Source: Ottelia alismoides (Eukaryota > Streptophyta > Magnoliopsida > Alismatales > Hydrocharitaceae). Taken from it: 64,000 nt of DNA. Both the position numbers and the translations under genes were made by a program. Shown piece after piece: positions 42,960 to 55,387 of this stretch; the stretch's first letter is position 1, and the number at the start of each line of letters is the position of its first letter. The DNA is taken from NCBI GenBank assembly GCA_037367405.1, contig JAZKJV010008272.1, positions 248,001 to 312,000 on the forward strand, written 5' to 3'. The notes below the pieces were generated by a model. It searched no databases and was not told where the DNA came from. It worked only from the letters and a program-made list of their open reading frames with translations.

Positions 42960-45748
42960 GATGTGCTCCAAGGCCTCCTGTAGAGTCAGCTGAATCTGGA
43001 ATCTATCTATCATCTGTTGGCTGAACTTTAGCTGTTGTGATTTTTTTGGATTTTCTTTTTTAGTCCCCTTAGCCAAGAGGAGTGCTTGAGGGAAGGGGAT
43101 GGATGGTCCCTCCTCAGATGGCGGGCTAGGATCGGGTCCCTACTAATGTGGTGAAACAGAATCCATACACATATCTCCATACATCATAGATGGACTTACA
43201 AATAAAGAACCCTTTCCTTTATTACATTTTCCAGCATAGTCATGAGATACAAGAACAGAAGGAAATGCAAAAGGAATCGAATGGGTGGCCTCAGTACCAC
43301 CCGCAGCATTTGGACTCGTGGTATCAGCACCGCACTCTAGCTCAACATCAAATCTGGTGGCATCAGCACCACCTCCTGCATCTAGTGAAGTGACGGCCTC
43401 AGTACCATCAACTGGATCTACATCCTTGGTGGTGTTAGCACCACCATCATTAACATAATCATGAGAGGCATCATCACTTCTCTCATCCTCATCTGGCGCT
43501 TCTGAGTCCTCATGTGGTCGTTGCTCAGATGAGGCGTCACCGGCTGGCATCCTACCGCTCCTATGTGTAACAAAGTCAGCATCAAAAGTACATGCAGAAA
43601 TATCACCAAGTGAATCACTAGGAGTGGTAACCTCTGTAAACTCTACCTGCTCAGACTTCCTCTTCAGGTTGTTAGGATTTGGCTTGATCTGAGCGGGTAT
43701 GGCAGCCTTGCCCTTCACTATCTCTCTCATCTCCTAACGGAACTCGTCCATCTCCCACCTGAATGTAGCCTGCTGATCGGAGATAAGGCAAGCTAAGTCC
43801 TCTAAAGCTGGGTTCTCATAGGCAGGCCCATGAGAACCGGATGGGTGGCCTCTCTGAAAGTGAGGTTGCTGCTGCTGAGACGGATCAGAGGGATACTGGT
43901 GAGAGAACTGCTGAGGTTGTTGCTACCACCTCCACGGCTGTCCCTGTTGATAGGGACGAGGACCCTGCTGGTAGTATGGTTGTGGCTGTGGGAACTGGGG
44001 TTGCTGGTGCTGTTGGCTGAACTAGCCACCCTGAACTGGAGGCTGCTGCTGGGATGAGGCACCTCCAGTTGACCAATGGAATCCAGGATGGTCTCGTCAG
44101 ATCCCAGGCTGAGGTCGGTCATACCAAATCCCGTTGACTTCCATTAACGACTCCTGCTTGTAAGTGGTTGGGGGAAGGACTGCTAGGGGTTGATCCGATT
44201 GGTAGACCACCATCTGAGTGTCTGGAGATGGTGGTGGCTGGACATACTGCTGTTGCTGCTGCTGGAACAGCTCCGCCTGAATATGATGCACCTATCGATA
44301 ATGGACGGAGGGCGGGGTTAAGCTGCTGCTGCTGGGATATGCCTGTGACCTGAGACGGGGCAGAGGAGCCATATGTGCCTCCTAGAGACACATGATCTGG
44401 GTCTTCAGATCACTCAATGTCTGTGCCATCTGATCTATCTGAGACGTGCCCTAACACTGCTTCTTCTCGATAAGCTTGATGCGGTCCAACTTTTCGTTGA
44501 TGATCCCCATATCAGCGATCGTCAACCCTACCTGTGCTGTGACTGCTGAAGATGTGGGAGGGCCTGTATCGACCCGTGTTATCCTATGATAGGACACGGC
44601 TTGTGGTGTGGGCTTCCCTTGTGTATAGAGGCGGGTCTTGGACATGACTGTATAGTTCTCTACCATCTCCCCGTAGATGGCCCAGACCTGATCCTCATCC
44701 TTGGCGAAATAGGGACCCCCACAGGATGCATTCACTAGCCCCTGCAACTCCGGTGTAAGCCCTCAAAAGAAACTCTGGACAAGGTTGGGCTTGGATATGT
44801 CGTGATGGGGACACCGGTTAATGAGCTCTCTAAACTTGTCCATGCCTCATGAAACTGCTCGTTGGGGAGCATGGAAAAGTTGTTGATCAGGGCTCTGGCT
44901 GCATTTGTCTGGCCGAGTGGATAGTACTTATTCAAGTACTCGTTCCGGAGCTGTTTCCATGGTGTGACGTATCTCCCTAGGTGCTTCAGCCAGTTGGTTG
45001 CTCTGTCTATGAGGGAGAATGGAAAAGCCATCATTCTGATGGTATCCTCATCCACGAGGTGATCGTGTACTATGCTGCAGATCATCTCAAATTCTTGGAG
45101 ATGGAGGCATGACTCCACTGTAGCAAGCCCGTGGAATCGGGGTAGTAGCTGGATGGTCTGAGGCGGGAGCGTGAAATCTCCCAAAATGGCTGGCAGCTGA
45201 ATCCATCTGTGGGTCAGAGTTGCACCAGGGTTGTGCAACTCTCTCATCGGTCGTGCAGGTGCTGCTGGCTGTGCTAGCTCATCTGGCTCTCCCTCAGGGT
45301 TGTTTCCTCCTCCGCCGGCTCTGCGTTGCTCTCTATCTGCTCGCATATGCTCCATCTCTCAGCCCATGTCAACCATGAAAGCGCCCTGGTCTCTAATCTG
45401 ATGTTGCATGGTCTCCAGGGAGGCTAACAAGGTGTTGTTGATGGCACCCTGATCTAATACGTAGGTCCGGTTCCCGCTGGATTCATCGGTGCGATCCTCA
45501 CTACTAGCCATGGTCTTTGAAAAGGCAAAAGACCCAAACTCAGGTACCGTCAAATCATCAAATGTCTGCTGCAGTCTCTGTTCGGGCACCTCAGGACTGG
45601 TAGAAGGGTGGTCGAGGGGGAATAGGGTGGAGTCAAACTCAGGTTCGGAGAGCAGGCCTGGGATCTCACGAACCAACCTCGATGAGCGGACCGGAGTGCT
45701 CGAAAGCGGTGCATCCAAAAGCTACCTAAGGGACCTTTGGCCCATCAT
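42960..45748 (-). pseudogene. gag: E3 Gag, decayed
   Basis: The ancestral start is probably ATG at 45748, with a TAG eight codons later. N-terminus to 45359, one TGA, then the capsid (44735-45355) with MMAFPFSLIDRATNWL and YLNKYYPLG. A frameshift lies near 44765, followed by NASCGGPYFAKDED (44451-44747). Then comes a Gln/Pro-rich region around 43800-44300 (QQQQQ, VVYQSDQ, EVNGIWYD) aligning with the Q/P-rich region of E4, and VTHRSGR near 43550. No CCHC zinc knuckle is visible. From 44747 onward the frame is the same as protease and RT, so this too was a single gag-pol ORF. Confidence 0.85.
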
Positions 45749-47316
45749 CGTGATGTAGCGAGTGAAGGTGGATGAGATCTGGAAAAACACACAAGATCGG
45801 TCAAGCAAAACCCCCAATTCACCTACTCACGCAGAGCTGATGATCGTAAAGGTTAGTTCTTTTATCTTGTCGATTTTATTTAGGTGATCAAGCAGTCTTT
45901 CAGAGCGATTAAGCAAGTTGTTGGGAATCTAACACTCCCAGGAGACTGTCCCGATCCCAAGGCTAGATCTTTGCCAGCCAATATAAGTCGTGGATCGTTT
46001 ACCAGCTACCCGATCGGCTCGCTCTGTTAAGGATATCGCAGCCCGCTTTACCGGAAACCGGAGCGATCCTCACTAGAGAACGACTAACCCGAAATCAATA
46101 GTCTGAGGAGAGGCCGGATGTGGCTCTAGCCTAGTGTACGTGTCACTCTCTCGCTCATCAAAAGCTGACAATGAGGGGATTGCTCTCCCAAGATAAATTT
46201 TTAAGTGAGGTATCTTTTAGGGTCGAGTGTATCTTAACAGTCCCAATTGTATAATTTTCTTCTTTTTTTAGGTATTTTTCAAGCAAACAATTGCCTAATG
46301 AATTTTCCGATTCTCCTTGTTATTTTAAGTCCAAAATTAGGGGGAGAAGTCAAAAAAGCCGATGCGCGGTCAAACACTATGATGCATGCAGAGTAAGAAA
46401 TGCGTACCTGACTCCAGCTCTCTATATGCAGGGTGATCCGCACATAAAATAAAAGACTGAAATACAACTATCTATATGATGCACAAAGAAATCAACCTTA
46501 GACAAATAATTTCAACTCGGGAAGAACGATAGCTAATGGGTCAACAAGAGGGGTCAGGGTCCGGTCTCTGATGCCGATCACTGTCCGCCACAACGGATCC
46601 TGCCAGCACTGTATACGGCCTCTAGCGACACATGACCCCTTAGGTGACCGAGTTAACTTTTTCTTTCGTGATTTAATTAATGAGGTATAATTATCGATCT
46701 ATAGGATCAAGTAAGTAATTAGGGCTGGGGCCTTAATTAGTTACGTCACAATCAAGCCGAAAATCCTAACTCTAAGGGCCAAAAACTTCGAGAATCAAAA
46801 ATAAAAGAAAAATACGATAAACACAAAACTGGCGAAAAATCTACGGTGAGGTCCCCCGAGCACACCAGTGCTTGGCAAAACAGACCCTGAGATCAAGCCA
46901 AGTCTGAGTCTAAGTCTTGTCCTGTATTATTACAATAACAAATGTGCTGAAAATAAACTAAGCTAAACTAAAACTAAACTACTCCCAAAGTCCTGCTCCT
47001 CCTCTCCTACGCTCTCATGTGGCTCGATGCAGAAACGAGCCGCCTCTGTGTCACTCTGGTGCCTCGGCGCTCCGAAGATCGTCGCCCTCGCTCATCAGGC
47101 CCTCACAAGAAAGGGAAACAGAAACAGGTCAGACCACATTTATAGAAATAAAATAAAATAAAATAAATGGAAAATGAAAACAAACGAAAAGAAGTAAAAA
47201 GAAATAAAAACAAAAATAAAAAGAAAAATAAAAATAAAATGGATAAAGAAAAATAAAAATAAAAAAAGAAAAATAAAAACAAAGCTGAAAAAGGAAAACT
47301 GACTACTAAGTCGTGC
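45749..47316 (-). other. E3 5' leader
   Basis: Non-coding leader of about 1.57 kb. Shares blocks with E1 and E6, for example CCAGCCAATATAAGTCG near 45973 against CAGCCAGTATAGGAGTAAG in E1. A-rich near 47150-47290. Confidence 0.7.
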
Positions 47317-47334
47317 TACTCGGCAACGGTGCCA
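47317..47334 (-). other. E3 primer-binding site (degenerate)
   Basis: Minus strand TGGCACCGTTGCCGAGTA, 15 of 18 matches to the tRNA-Asp complement; located three bases from the LTR. Confidence 0.85.
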
Positions 47335-47337
47335 TTC

Positions 47338-50300
47338 TGAGGATGCAACTCTTGCAACTCGGGTTAAGGATAATTATGGTTATTGCAACCCGAACCACAA
47401 GGCATAGTCAACAAGAAAATCAGACCACCAAATAAAAGAATCAAACACTCAAAGCGAAGCAAGCGGTCTTACTAATTTATTTTACCCGGTATAGCTACCA
47501 GGGTCGATCACAAGGAGCACGGAATGGAAAACCTACGAAGTAGTCGGGAAACCAAGAAAAATAATGAAAATGGTGGTTTTTAATTTTTCAAAATTTTTAT
47601 GATTTTTAAAATGAGAAAAGAATAAAAGCAAAGCAAAAATCAACACTCAAATAATTATTTAAAGTCCAAAAATGCTCAAAAAATCAAGACACAAATATTT
47701 TTAGGTGTTTAGAATATTCAAGTGTTTTTGTGAATTTTATGGGGTTTTCTGATTTTCAATTAATTTTCTAAAAATAAAAGAAAGTCAAAAACAATAACCA
47801 ATGTACAGCTGGGATCTACAGGCAAGTTAAAATTAATTAAAATGCATATAAAATCCTAACGATAATTTTATGAGAAACTACAAAGCAAAATCTAACTACA
47901 GAAGAAGAAAACAAAATTTTTGAACTTTTACGGATTTTTAATGATTTTTCTAAAATTTTTACTCTTTTTTTAATTTTTATAGGTTTTATAAATAAGAATG
48001 GAATGAAAATTGGATAGAAATTAAAACAGCACAAAACACACATCAGAATATTTTTTGGAATTTTTCAAGATGTTTTAATATTTTTAATTGATTTTTAAAA
48101 ATAGACAGTGACGCTTTGGAAGGTTTTTGATTTTTTAAAAATAACAAATGAAATCAAAACAGAACCAAAAATTCACCAAAATTCCTATACAGTGGCTGGA
48201 GCTAGTGTCAAAATTTTGTAATTTTTGGACAACTTTTGTTGTCTATTTAATCAAAGACAAAACACATAACACACATGGACCAAACCGCAAAGACAATAAG
48301 TCCTGGGATCAAAATATAACACACGAGAAAAACTTAGGGCCCAATCTGTAAATTTTCCACTAATATCCGCACATGTCACAAATCCGCATTCACAGGGGAA
48401 TATTTGCAAATATGGAAACTAAATATATAATCAGTAACAATAAAGAAGTTCAGGGTACAATGTGCAAATATCCTAGAAAAACACGTGACGAAACACGTGG
48501 GGCCACACAGGCAGGACTAAAGTGCAAATATGGAAAACTACAGGTACCAAAGTGCAAAATAGTCTAACTGTGTACTTTATTTTACTGACTAAAATAAAAA
48601 CTCAAATAAAAATAGGGTGAATTGAGCAATATACCCATTAGGCACGTGACGAGGTGCGTGATGAGGACAGGTGGCAGTTGCTGGTGATGCACGATCGTGC
48701 GGTTCCGGCGCATCATAGGTCAGATCTGACGGTTGTCAGATGTCCCGGATGTGGCTGGTATGGAGTTGTTAGATCTCACATCTAACAGCCTGACACCTCC
48801 ATGTGATGGATGGTTGTGATGACATCTGGAATGTGTGGGCGATCCAACGACGGAGAGATCCTCTGGATGAACTGAGCTGGGTTGAACTTCATCCATGCAC
48901 CAGAGGTAATCGGTGGCTACGATGAAGGATCTGGATGCGCCAAAAGGATCAGAGGGCCCTTCCGCGTCGGGTGGTCGGCTCCGATGGAGTGGCCGACGGT
49001 CGGGTGAACGTGGCGTCGACTGAGACCTGGAAGCACTCCGGCGAAGGTGGACGAAGGCAATCTGGATGGTCTTCGCGCGCGTCAAGGCCTGTACAAGATA
49101 GATCGGATTCGGAGCAATGCTCCGGTCGAGGTTATTGGGTCTGAAACAGAGATAAGCGACAGTGGATGGGGGTGGGTCTCCGGGAAGGTGATAGATAAGA
49201 CCAATGACCTAATATTGGCGATCCGAGCCAAGGTCAGGGTGATCAGGATGCGTGGAAAGATGGAGGATGAGCGGAGGAGTCGATCTGAACGGGTAGATGA
49301 CGCAGAGGCATCAGATGACAAATGAAAGATTGAATAAACAAAGGAGCTAGCTACTGTGGAATGGTTACATGAAGGTTCTAACGTGATCTTGAGCTACATG
49401 GGAGTTGGATGGCGGGGTCTTTGCCTCGACTACGCTGCGGCTGGAGGAGGAGGCTCCTCGTGACAGTGCTCCGGCCACGACAGTTGAGCATCGGCTACAC
49501 AGCTCCTCTCCGAGCGCCAAGAGTGTCCTCTAGTTTCTATCACCAAGGCGAAGGTGTCTAGGGTATCAGAGAAGGGAGCGGTGCGAGATACTGAGCTGGG
49601 GAGGCGATGGAATGAATTTATAGGATGTCCCAGGTAGTCGGAAGAAACGGGTCGAGGCGTGTGAACCGAGGGGCAGATCCCTAAAGGAATCATCGGGTGA
49701 GTATCTTGGATCCCCCTCGATAATCGGAGCCTTGAAATGGAGTAGAAGGTGGTCAGATCAGGTCTGGAAAAATCGGCGAAGAGCGCGCAAAAATCGGATC
49801 CGCGTGAGGGGGAGTCCGGGAGGGGTAGTTAACCGAGGTCAACAATCCTCCTGGACCAATCAAAAAATAGATATCCAAAATATTTGTAAAATCAATTTAA
49901 AATAGCAAATGATTTTAAATCAAAAAGTGTACAACAAGAAAAATATTTATTATTTTCCAAACTAGTTTTCTGTGATTTTTATTTATTTTTATGAAAAATA
50001 AATTATGCTATACATAATATAATATATTATATACATGTATAAAATGCCTATGTATTTTGTACAATTATTTATTTTATTATTTTTACATAAATACCCCAAT
50101 TTATAATTTATTTTGTTTATAACATATTTTTTGGAATATAAAATTATTTTTGTTTTATTTTTCTTATTTATTTACAAGTATGAATTAAATAGGCAATGAT
50201 ACCTATATACTTGTATTATATACATGGTGAGAGAGTTTTATTTTATTTTATTTTATTAATTTTTGTTTTATTTTTATAAATATATACAAGGAAATAAAAA

Positions 50301-50638
50301 TACCTTTTTATTTTGATTTTTGTAAAAATAAAATATAAACATAAATGGCACATATATGTACAAGGTAGAGTGGCCCTATCTCTTTCTACTTATTTTATTT
50401 GGCGATCATGCCCATGCTTGGCCCTCTCATGGGTTCAGGTCATTCAATATTTATTCTAAATATTTCGTTATTTTTCTTTAATTCTTTATTATTTTATTTT
50501 TACACACATGCTCTTTATGGAATATTAACACATGCATGCTTATTGCTAATTTATTGTATTTACAATTATTTACAAAATGCTTTGCCAAGATATTTAGCAA
50601 AAATAAAAGAATAAACAGTGATGAATAAGACTTCATCA
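47338..50638 (-). repeat. E3 5' LTR
   Basis: 3301 bp, TG at 47338 and CA at 50638, the sister of 12759-15498 plus 36399-36960. AT-rich arm, degenerate TTTGCA/GGGCCC-type units at about 48270-48560, GC-rich core 48640-49860 with a minus TATA box, and the uninterrupted M1 target site TTTATTTTA at 50068-50076. Confidence 0.9.
49615..49622 (-). promoter_or_regulatory. TATA box of E3 5' LTR
   Basis: Minus strand TATAAATT, same context as 15037-15044; would drive E3 genomic RNA. Confidence 0.6.
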
Positions 50639-50735
50639 CCCTCTATACTTTACTTTTGCTAGTCCATTAGCAAACACTTATTTGAAAAAGAAGTGAAAAG
50701 AGAAAGGAAAATAAAAAGAAGGAGAATCGAGGTTG
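50639..50735 (-). other. Second copy of E3-type PPT and spacer, truncated
   Basis: CCCTCTATACTTTACTTTTG and the next about 80 bases match 36961-37057 closely, then similarity stops abruptly after AATCGAGGTTGA. It lies outside the E3 5' LTR, where flanking DNA is expected, so it points to a tandem or recombined LTR-internal-LTR-internal array. Confidence 0.75.
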
Positions 50736-51693
50736 AAGCGACAAGATTATTTTATATTTTATTATTTTATATAAATAATCATTATATTTACACTATATTA
50801 AATACATATGTACATATTTTCTTTTATTTTTATGAAGTTATTTATATATTTAAATGAATATGTATGCATATATTACAAGTATGTTATAGATATATTTACC
50901 TATGTAATAAAATATATTATTTATTTTGATGAAATTTTAATGATTTTATTTTAGTTTTATTATATACATGTATTTTAAGTGTTATTAAAAAATTTGTAAA
51001 AATATAAGAAGGTGAAAAATAAAAAGGGAAAATATATTGAATATTTCTACATGTAAATTGCACAATGAGGGCCCAAAAGCCAACTTTTGCATCTTACGTT
51101 CAAATTAAATAAAACCACCTTAACTAAATAGATAATTTAATGTTATGAATAAGAAAGTGAGTTTGACACATTTTGAGTCTGTATGGAGAAGACACATGTC
51201 TGAGAATTTTTCTTTGCGGCTTTTTATTCTGTGTGTCTCGAGCATACTATGCATTATTTTTGAATGAAATAAATTTTGTATTTTCTTCATATTTTCATGT
51301 ACAAAGTTTATGTTCAAAGTTTCTTGATTTGAGGTGTAAAAATATGAAAATAAAATTGGTCCCAATGTATATATATAGAGAGAGAGAAAGAGATAAAAAG
51401 AATTAGGGATTTAATTCTTACTTTTTATAGATTTTTTGCCCTATCTCCCCTTACATTATTCTTTGTTGACTAAGTCAATGCTTGACTTAAGTCTCGGGGA
51501 TCAAGCTCAGTCAGTATCAATGATACCTCCTTTAATTTTTTTTCTTTTATTTATTCCTTCATTTTAAGGTTTAAGTACATGTATTTATACATGCTATATA
51601 GATTAACATACAAGTGTTAATTCAAGTGTGTTAGTGCATGCATTTATCTAGGGATTTATAGTCTAAAATGAATGAATAAATGGCAATTCATCA
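50736..51693 (-). repeat. LTR fragment, U3 end (Athila-like)
   Basis: AT-rich sequence related to U3 parts of other LTRs. The CCAACTTTTGCAT block near 51078-51095 matches E1 LTR near 4661, and the GTGAGTTTG motif near 51158 matches 4739. Ends at 51693 with AATTCATCA, the characteristic LTR terminus on the minus strand. No polypurine tract follows, so this may be the 5' LTR end of a minus element with E5 as its flank. The left side is truncated at about 50736. Confidence 0.6.
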
Positions 51694-52383
51694 GTAGGCC
51701 GCAATATTGACTCTTCACACTACTATTAGTCAACCAAATAAGAACCATGCAAGCAACAAAAAGGGACCTGCATCGTAAATGCTACAAGTCCGAGTGTAAA
51801 TAAGTACAATAGATACTAAAAAAAGGCACACCCTAGTGCATCATGTAAAAACAAGTGCAAAGGGTTCAAACTTCTTGATAGACACCTTGATCTACACCCA
51901 AAAGAATATTCTGTGTGTTTTTGGCACTCGAATGAATCCCTTGTCCAATGATAGGAGGTAGAAGAATAAGACATAATCCTATTCAATCCATAACCGGCCT
52001 TCCATGATGGCATCTTTTAAGGCTGACAACTAAAGAGATGGAAGATTAATTTGTGACTTGATATTGAAATTAGATTGGAGGATTAAGTCTCTAAGCTATC
52101 CTCTTAGACTCAGTCCTTGGGTGAAATGTGATTGTACGCTTACGCAATAATCCACACGTAGTGCCATACCAGTTATACATTTATGTATCTAAGAGAGTCG
52201 AGACTTAGGTGATTCAAGTTCCTTTTGATCAAGAGTGAGGGAGACTTAATTTTGATGATGTGCATGAAATCAAGAGCATGATCAGTACGTATTATATTTT
52301 TCACTTCAATCTCGGGAATTAAACCTAAGAACTCGTAATAAATTTTCTCTAAATGATTTATTATTCAAGGACGGGCAAGGTTT
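51694..52383 (+). other. E5 3' spacer, plus strand
   Basis: Non-coding. Aligns, reversed, with E6 spacer 58573-59700 (for example AAAAAAAGGCACACC near 51818 against 59110-59135, and CTTGATAGACACCTTGATC near 51871 against 59060-59085). It leads into the polypurine tract at 52384. Confidence 0.7.
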
Positions 52384-52394
52384 AAGTATAGGGG
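52384..52394 (+). other. E5 polypurine tract
   Basis: AAGTATAGGGG directly before the LTR start TGATGAATC at 52395. Confidence 0.82.
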
Positions 52395-54780
52395 TGATGA
52401 ATCTATAATTCATCCACCTTATTGCTCATTCTCAGTTCAATTCCCTCAATAAATCAACAAATAAATCCCTTGACATGCTAAAATAAAAAATACACACTTT
52501 GTACATAATTACGGTTATTTTGTGTATATTGAATACTCAATAAATCCTTAAGTCTTCTTCTTTATATATCTATATATTATACATATTTTCCCTTTATTTT
52601 TATTATTATAAAATCCCTAAAAATTATAATAATTGGTGTGTATACTAGTACCAAATAGAGTCCTCACAAAAAATATAAAAAATATAAAAATCACAAAAAA
52701 CAGGATTCAATACACATTAAATATCTTCTAAAAATATAAGTTTGTACAGATAAGGTCTTTTTTATTTTGTCCTTCATGAAAGTTAACAATCTCATTAAGA
52801 TGAACAAATTTCATGTTTAACACTTTTTGATATGAGTCCATTTACCATTTCTTTTTTATTTTCCTTTATTTTATTCTTTTTCGTTTTTTCTTCTTGGTCC
52901 ACATGGATCCTTCTATGGAGACCATGTAGATGTCCCTTCTTCTCTCATCACATACTCCCTCAGCTGTTAGCCCCTTTGTGCTACCATGCTACTCCAGCTG
53001 CCAATAGATCTCGTCTGATCCAACGGTGCGCAAACCTCCACCTTAACGCCCACGTGCAGCGCTTCCGACCCTTCGTCATGCAACCATCCAATGGTTATTT
53101 CTTCATCGTCCACCTCTAGCGCCTCTCTCTCCCACATTTGTTTGTGCAACGCCCTCTCCTGACCTATTTTATCCCTCATCATCCACATATCTCCTTGCTA
53201 GACTTAGATGACCAGTGGTTGCCCTTGTCATCCCTCTCCTTCGCCAATTGTTCCTTCTCAGACCTCCACGTACACACAACCCTCCCCACCCACTCGAACC
53301 CTCACCTTCCAATCAGTGATTTCCTACTTAGCCTCATTGTACCCCGTCGAGCCAGAGTTGATCCACCCTTGTACGAGCTAAGCTAGAGCCTCCCTCTAGC
53401 TACAAGTGATAGCTTAAGACCCTGGGTTGAGCAAAGACAATCTCTAGCTTTGGTGCGATTTGGTGGTTTCCGACCACCACTGCAATGCTCCTTCATGACA
53501 TTACTTGAGATCTGGCCCCGTCGAGCCTTCAAGCGACAACTCGAAGCACCTCCAGGTTCTAGCGCAGGCCCCCACAATGCATCTTATTCTTATTCTTCTT
53601 CAGTGAGCTCTCTTGATCCTGCCTCTCTTCTATTTTTTCCATTTAGTTAGACACAAACACCCACTCTCTGATTGATTGAATACCACCATCACCTCCACCG
53701 TGACTCCATGATCCTCGCTAGCCCTTCAGTGCTCCACCTCTTCATCTCTAGACCACAAACCACTCTACTCTACATCCATCCTTGCATAGGAACAAGAACC
53801 CAGATCCTCCACCTTCCCGAACCTTGTTGGACCCCCATTACATCCATTTCTCTTCACATGTGATTTCCTAACCCCTGCATGTCCACCACCCTTGATTGAT
53901 CGGACGAGAGGAAGATCCTCTAGTCTCACCTTTCTTCTCTGATGAAGATGCATTACCACACCATCTTTCATCATGCAACAGCTTTGTATCGCCCTTCCAA
54001 TCTTTGACATTTCCTCGCAGATATTATAGGAGCTTCATCCGAGCTCTAGGAGCCATGAGAAGCTTGGACAAGCTTGTTGGAGCTCCGCCTGAGCCATATA
54101 TGCACAGAGGCATTTTACATAGCAGATACCATTGGATTAGGCCTAGCATGATCTAACGGTCCTCTGTAGGAGATGATCCCCCTTGTTTTTCCATATGATC
54201 CAGTCAATAGGAGCATCACCACCGTTCGACCTCGCCTAGATTTGGGCCTTGGATCCTATATGAACCAACAGTTTGAGTCCTCTCTTCGGGGCACTCGCCA
54301 TGCCAGTAGCTTCAGAGCCCATGAGCCTCGCATATTTGCCACGTAGGACCAAGTCTCTGACACGCCTCAACCTAAACTGAGCCTCGCCCTTTATGTGTAC
54401 ATGAAATTTGCAGCGTTGTCCCTGACTTTTCTAGATATTACTTCTAGGTCCTCCACGCATTCATCACATGTTATGCTTAGAGAAATTGCATCTAGACCTC
54501 GTCGGGTTTCATAATTACAAATCAATCTCCACACATGAGGGAAAATTACAAAGAAGCCCTTATAGTTTATTCTTATTATAGATAAGCCCTTGTTTGCACT
54601 ATTTAAGTAGTTTTTAATTTATTCTAATTATGTTTCTTTGCAAAAAGACCTCTGGAATGGTTTGTTAATAACTTGAGCATGTAAACTCCAAATTCAATAA
54701 AATTGGTCTTATTTTAAAGCTCATTCGATAAATTTTCCATTGTCATGCTTAACTCTCTAATATGATTTGTAGTTAATTAC
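52395..54780 (+). repeat. E5 3' LTR, truncated
   Basis: Starts TGATGAATCTATAATTCATC. AT-rich arm with the CATGAAAGTT...AAATTTCATG inverted repeat (about 52775-52815) that corresponds to 57995-58034 in the E6 LTR. GC/C-rich core at about 52900-54480 and degenerate TTTGCA-type phrases to about 54610. The 3' end is missing; the switch to copia-like sequence is placed near 54780 (approximate). ORFs in the core (52832, 53138, 53896) lack family similarity. Confidence 0.7.
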
Positions 54781-55387
54781 TTATCACTCAAATAAGGAGA
54801 TAACAATCCAAGCATATGAGTATTCTGATAAGGATAATAGAAATCCCTTACTGGTTATGCCAAAGCCTAAACTAGCAAGATGGAAGGCACTGTGACTACT
54901 TCAACAATATTGAATATCAGTGGCATAAGATGCAACATTCACATTGGACATGATCATTGTTACCAGGGGATATGTAAGTATGTAAAAGGACTTGTCATAG
55001 TCTCTCAGCATAGAGTGACTAGTCAGCTGATCGAGCTATATATCTATAGGGCTTATGATTAAAACATGGGCGTGGGTTTATATATTAACCTATTAATATC
55101 TCTTTGAGCTAGTGGGAGATTGTTGGATATGTGAGCCCATGGAGAGCCATTATGCAATAAAAGTTGTTATAAATCACTCCTTAATCTAAAATAGAGAATG
55201 AATAATTTGCATAATAGGTCCATTCATACAATTACGGTAATATACCGCTGCCATCTTGATATCATACAAATATTGATCCAAAGGTTATTGGTGCTGGGTT
55301 GATATCTAAAGGGTTAGATTGAGGACTCAACCACACCATCAAATGATTACAAAAAAGGATCTCCATCTTGAGAAGGAGATGACAATT
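54781..55387 (+). mobile_element. C2: Ty1/copia 3' end with PPT and LTR start
   Basis: Contains the typical copia junction: GTGGGAGATTG polypurine tract (about 55111-55121), then LTR start TGTTGGATATGTGAGCCC at about 55122. The preceding 300 bases (ACATTCACATTGGACATG, AAAGGACTTGTCATAG, GTGACTAGTCAGC) match the post-pol region I know from Angela/SIRE-like copia elements. The LTR is cut at 55387 by E6. No pol remains here. Confidence 0.7.

Larger units (their letters stand above)
12759..50638 (-). mobile_element. E3: Athila-like element with nested insertions
   Basis: Complete minus-strand Ty3/gypsy element: 3' LTR (12759-15498 plus 36399-36960), polypurine tract, spacer, decayed pol and gag, leader, PBS and 5' LTR (47338-50638). 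Removing M1 and one copy of its duplication gives a 3' LTR of 3302 bp against 3301 bp for the 5' LTR, strong support for the pairing. No target duplication is visible: CAGTC lies left of 12759, but right of 50638 more internal sequence of the same family follows. This suggests a tandem arrangement or recombination rather than a simple insertion. Confidence 0.85.
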
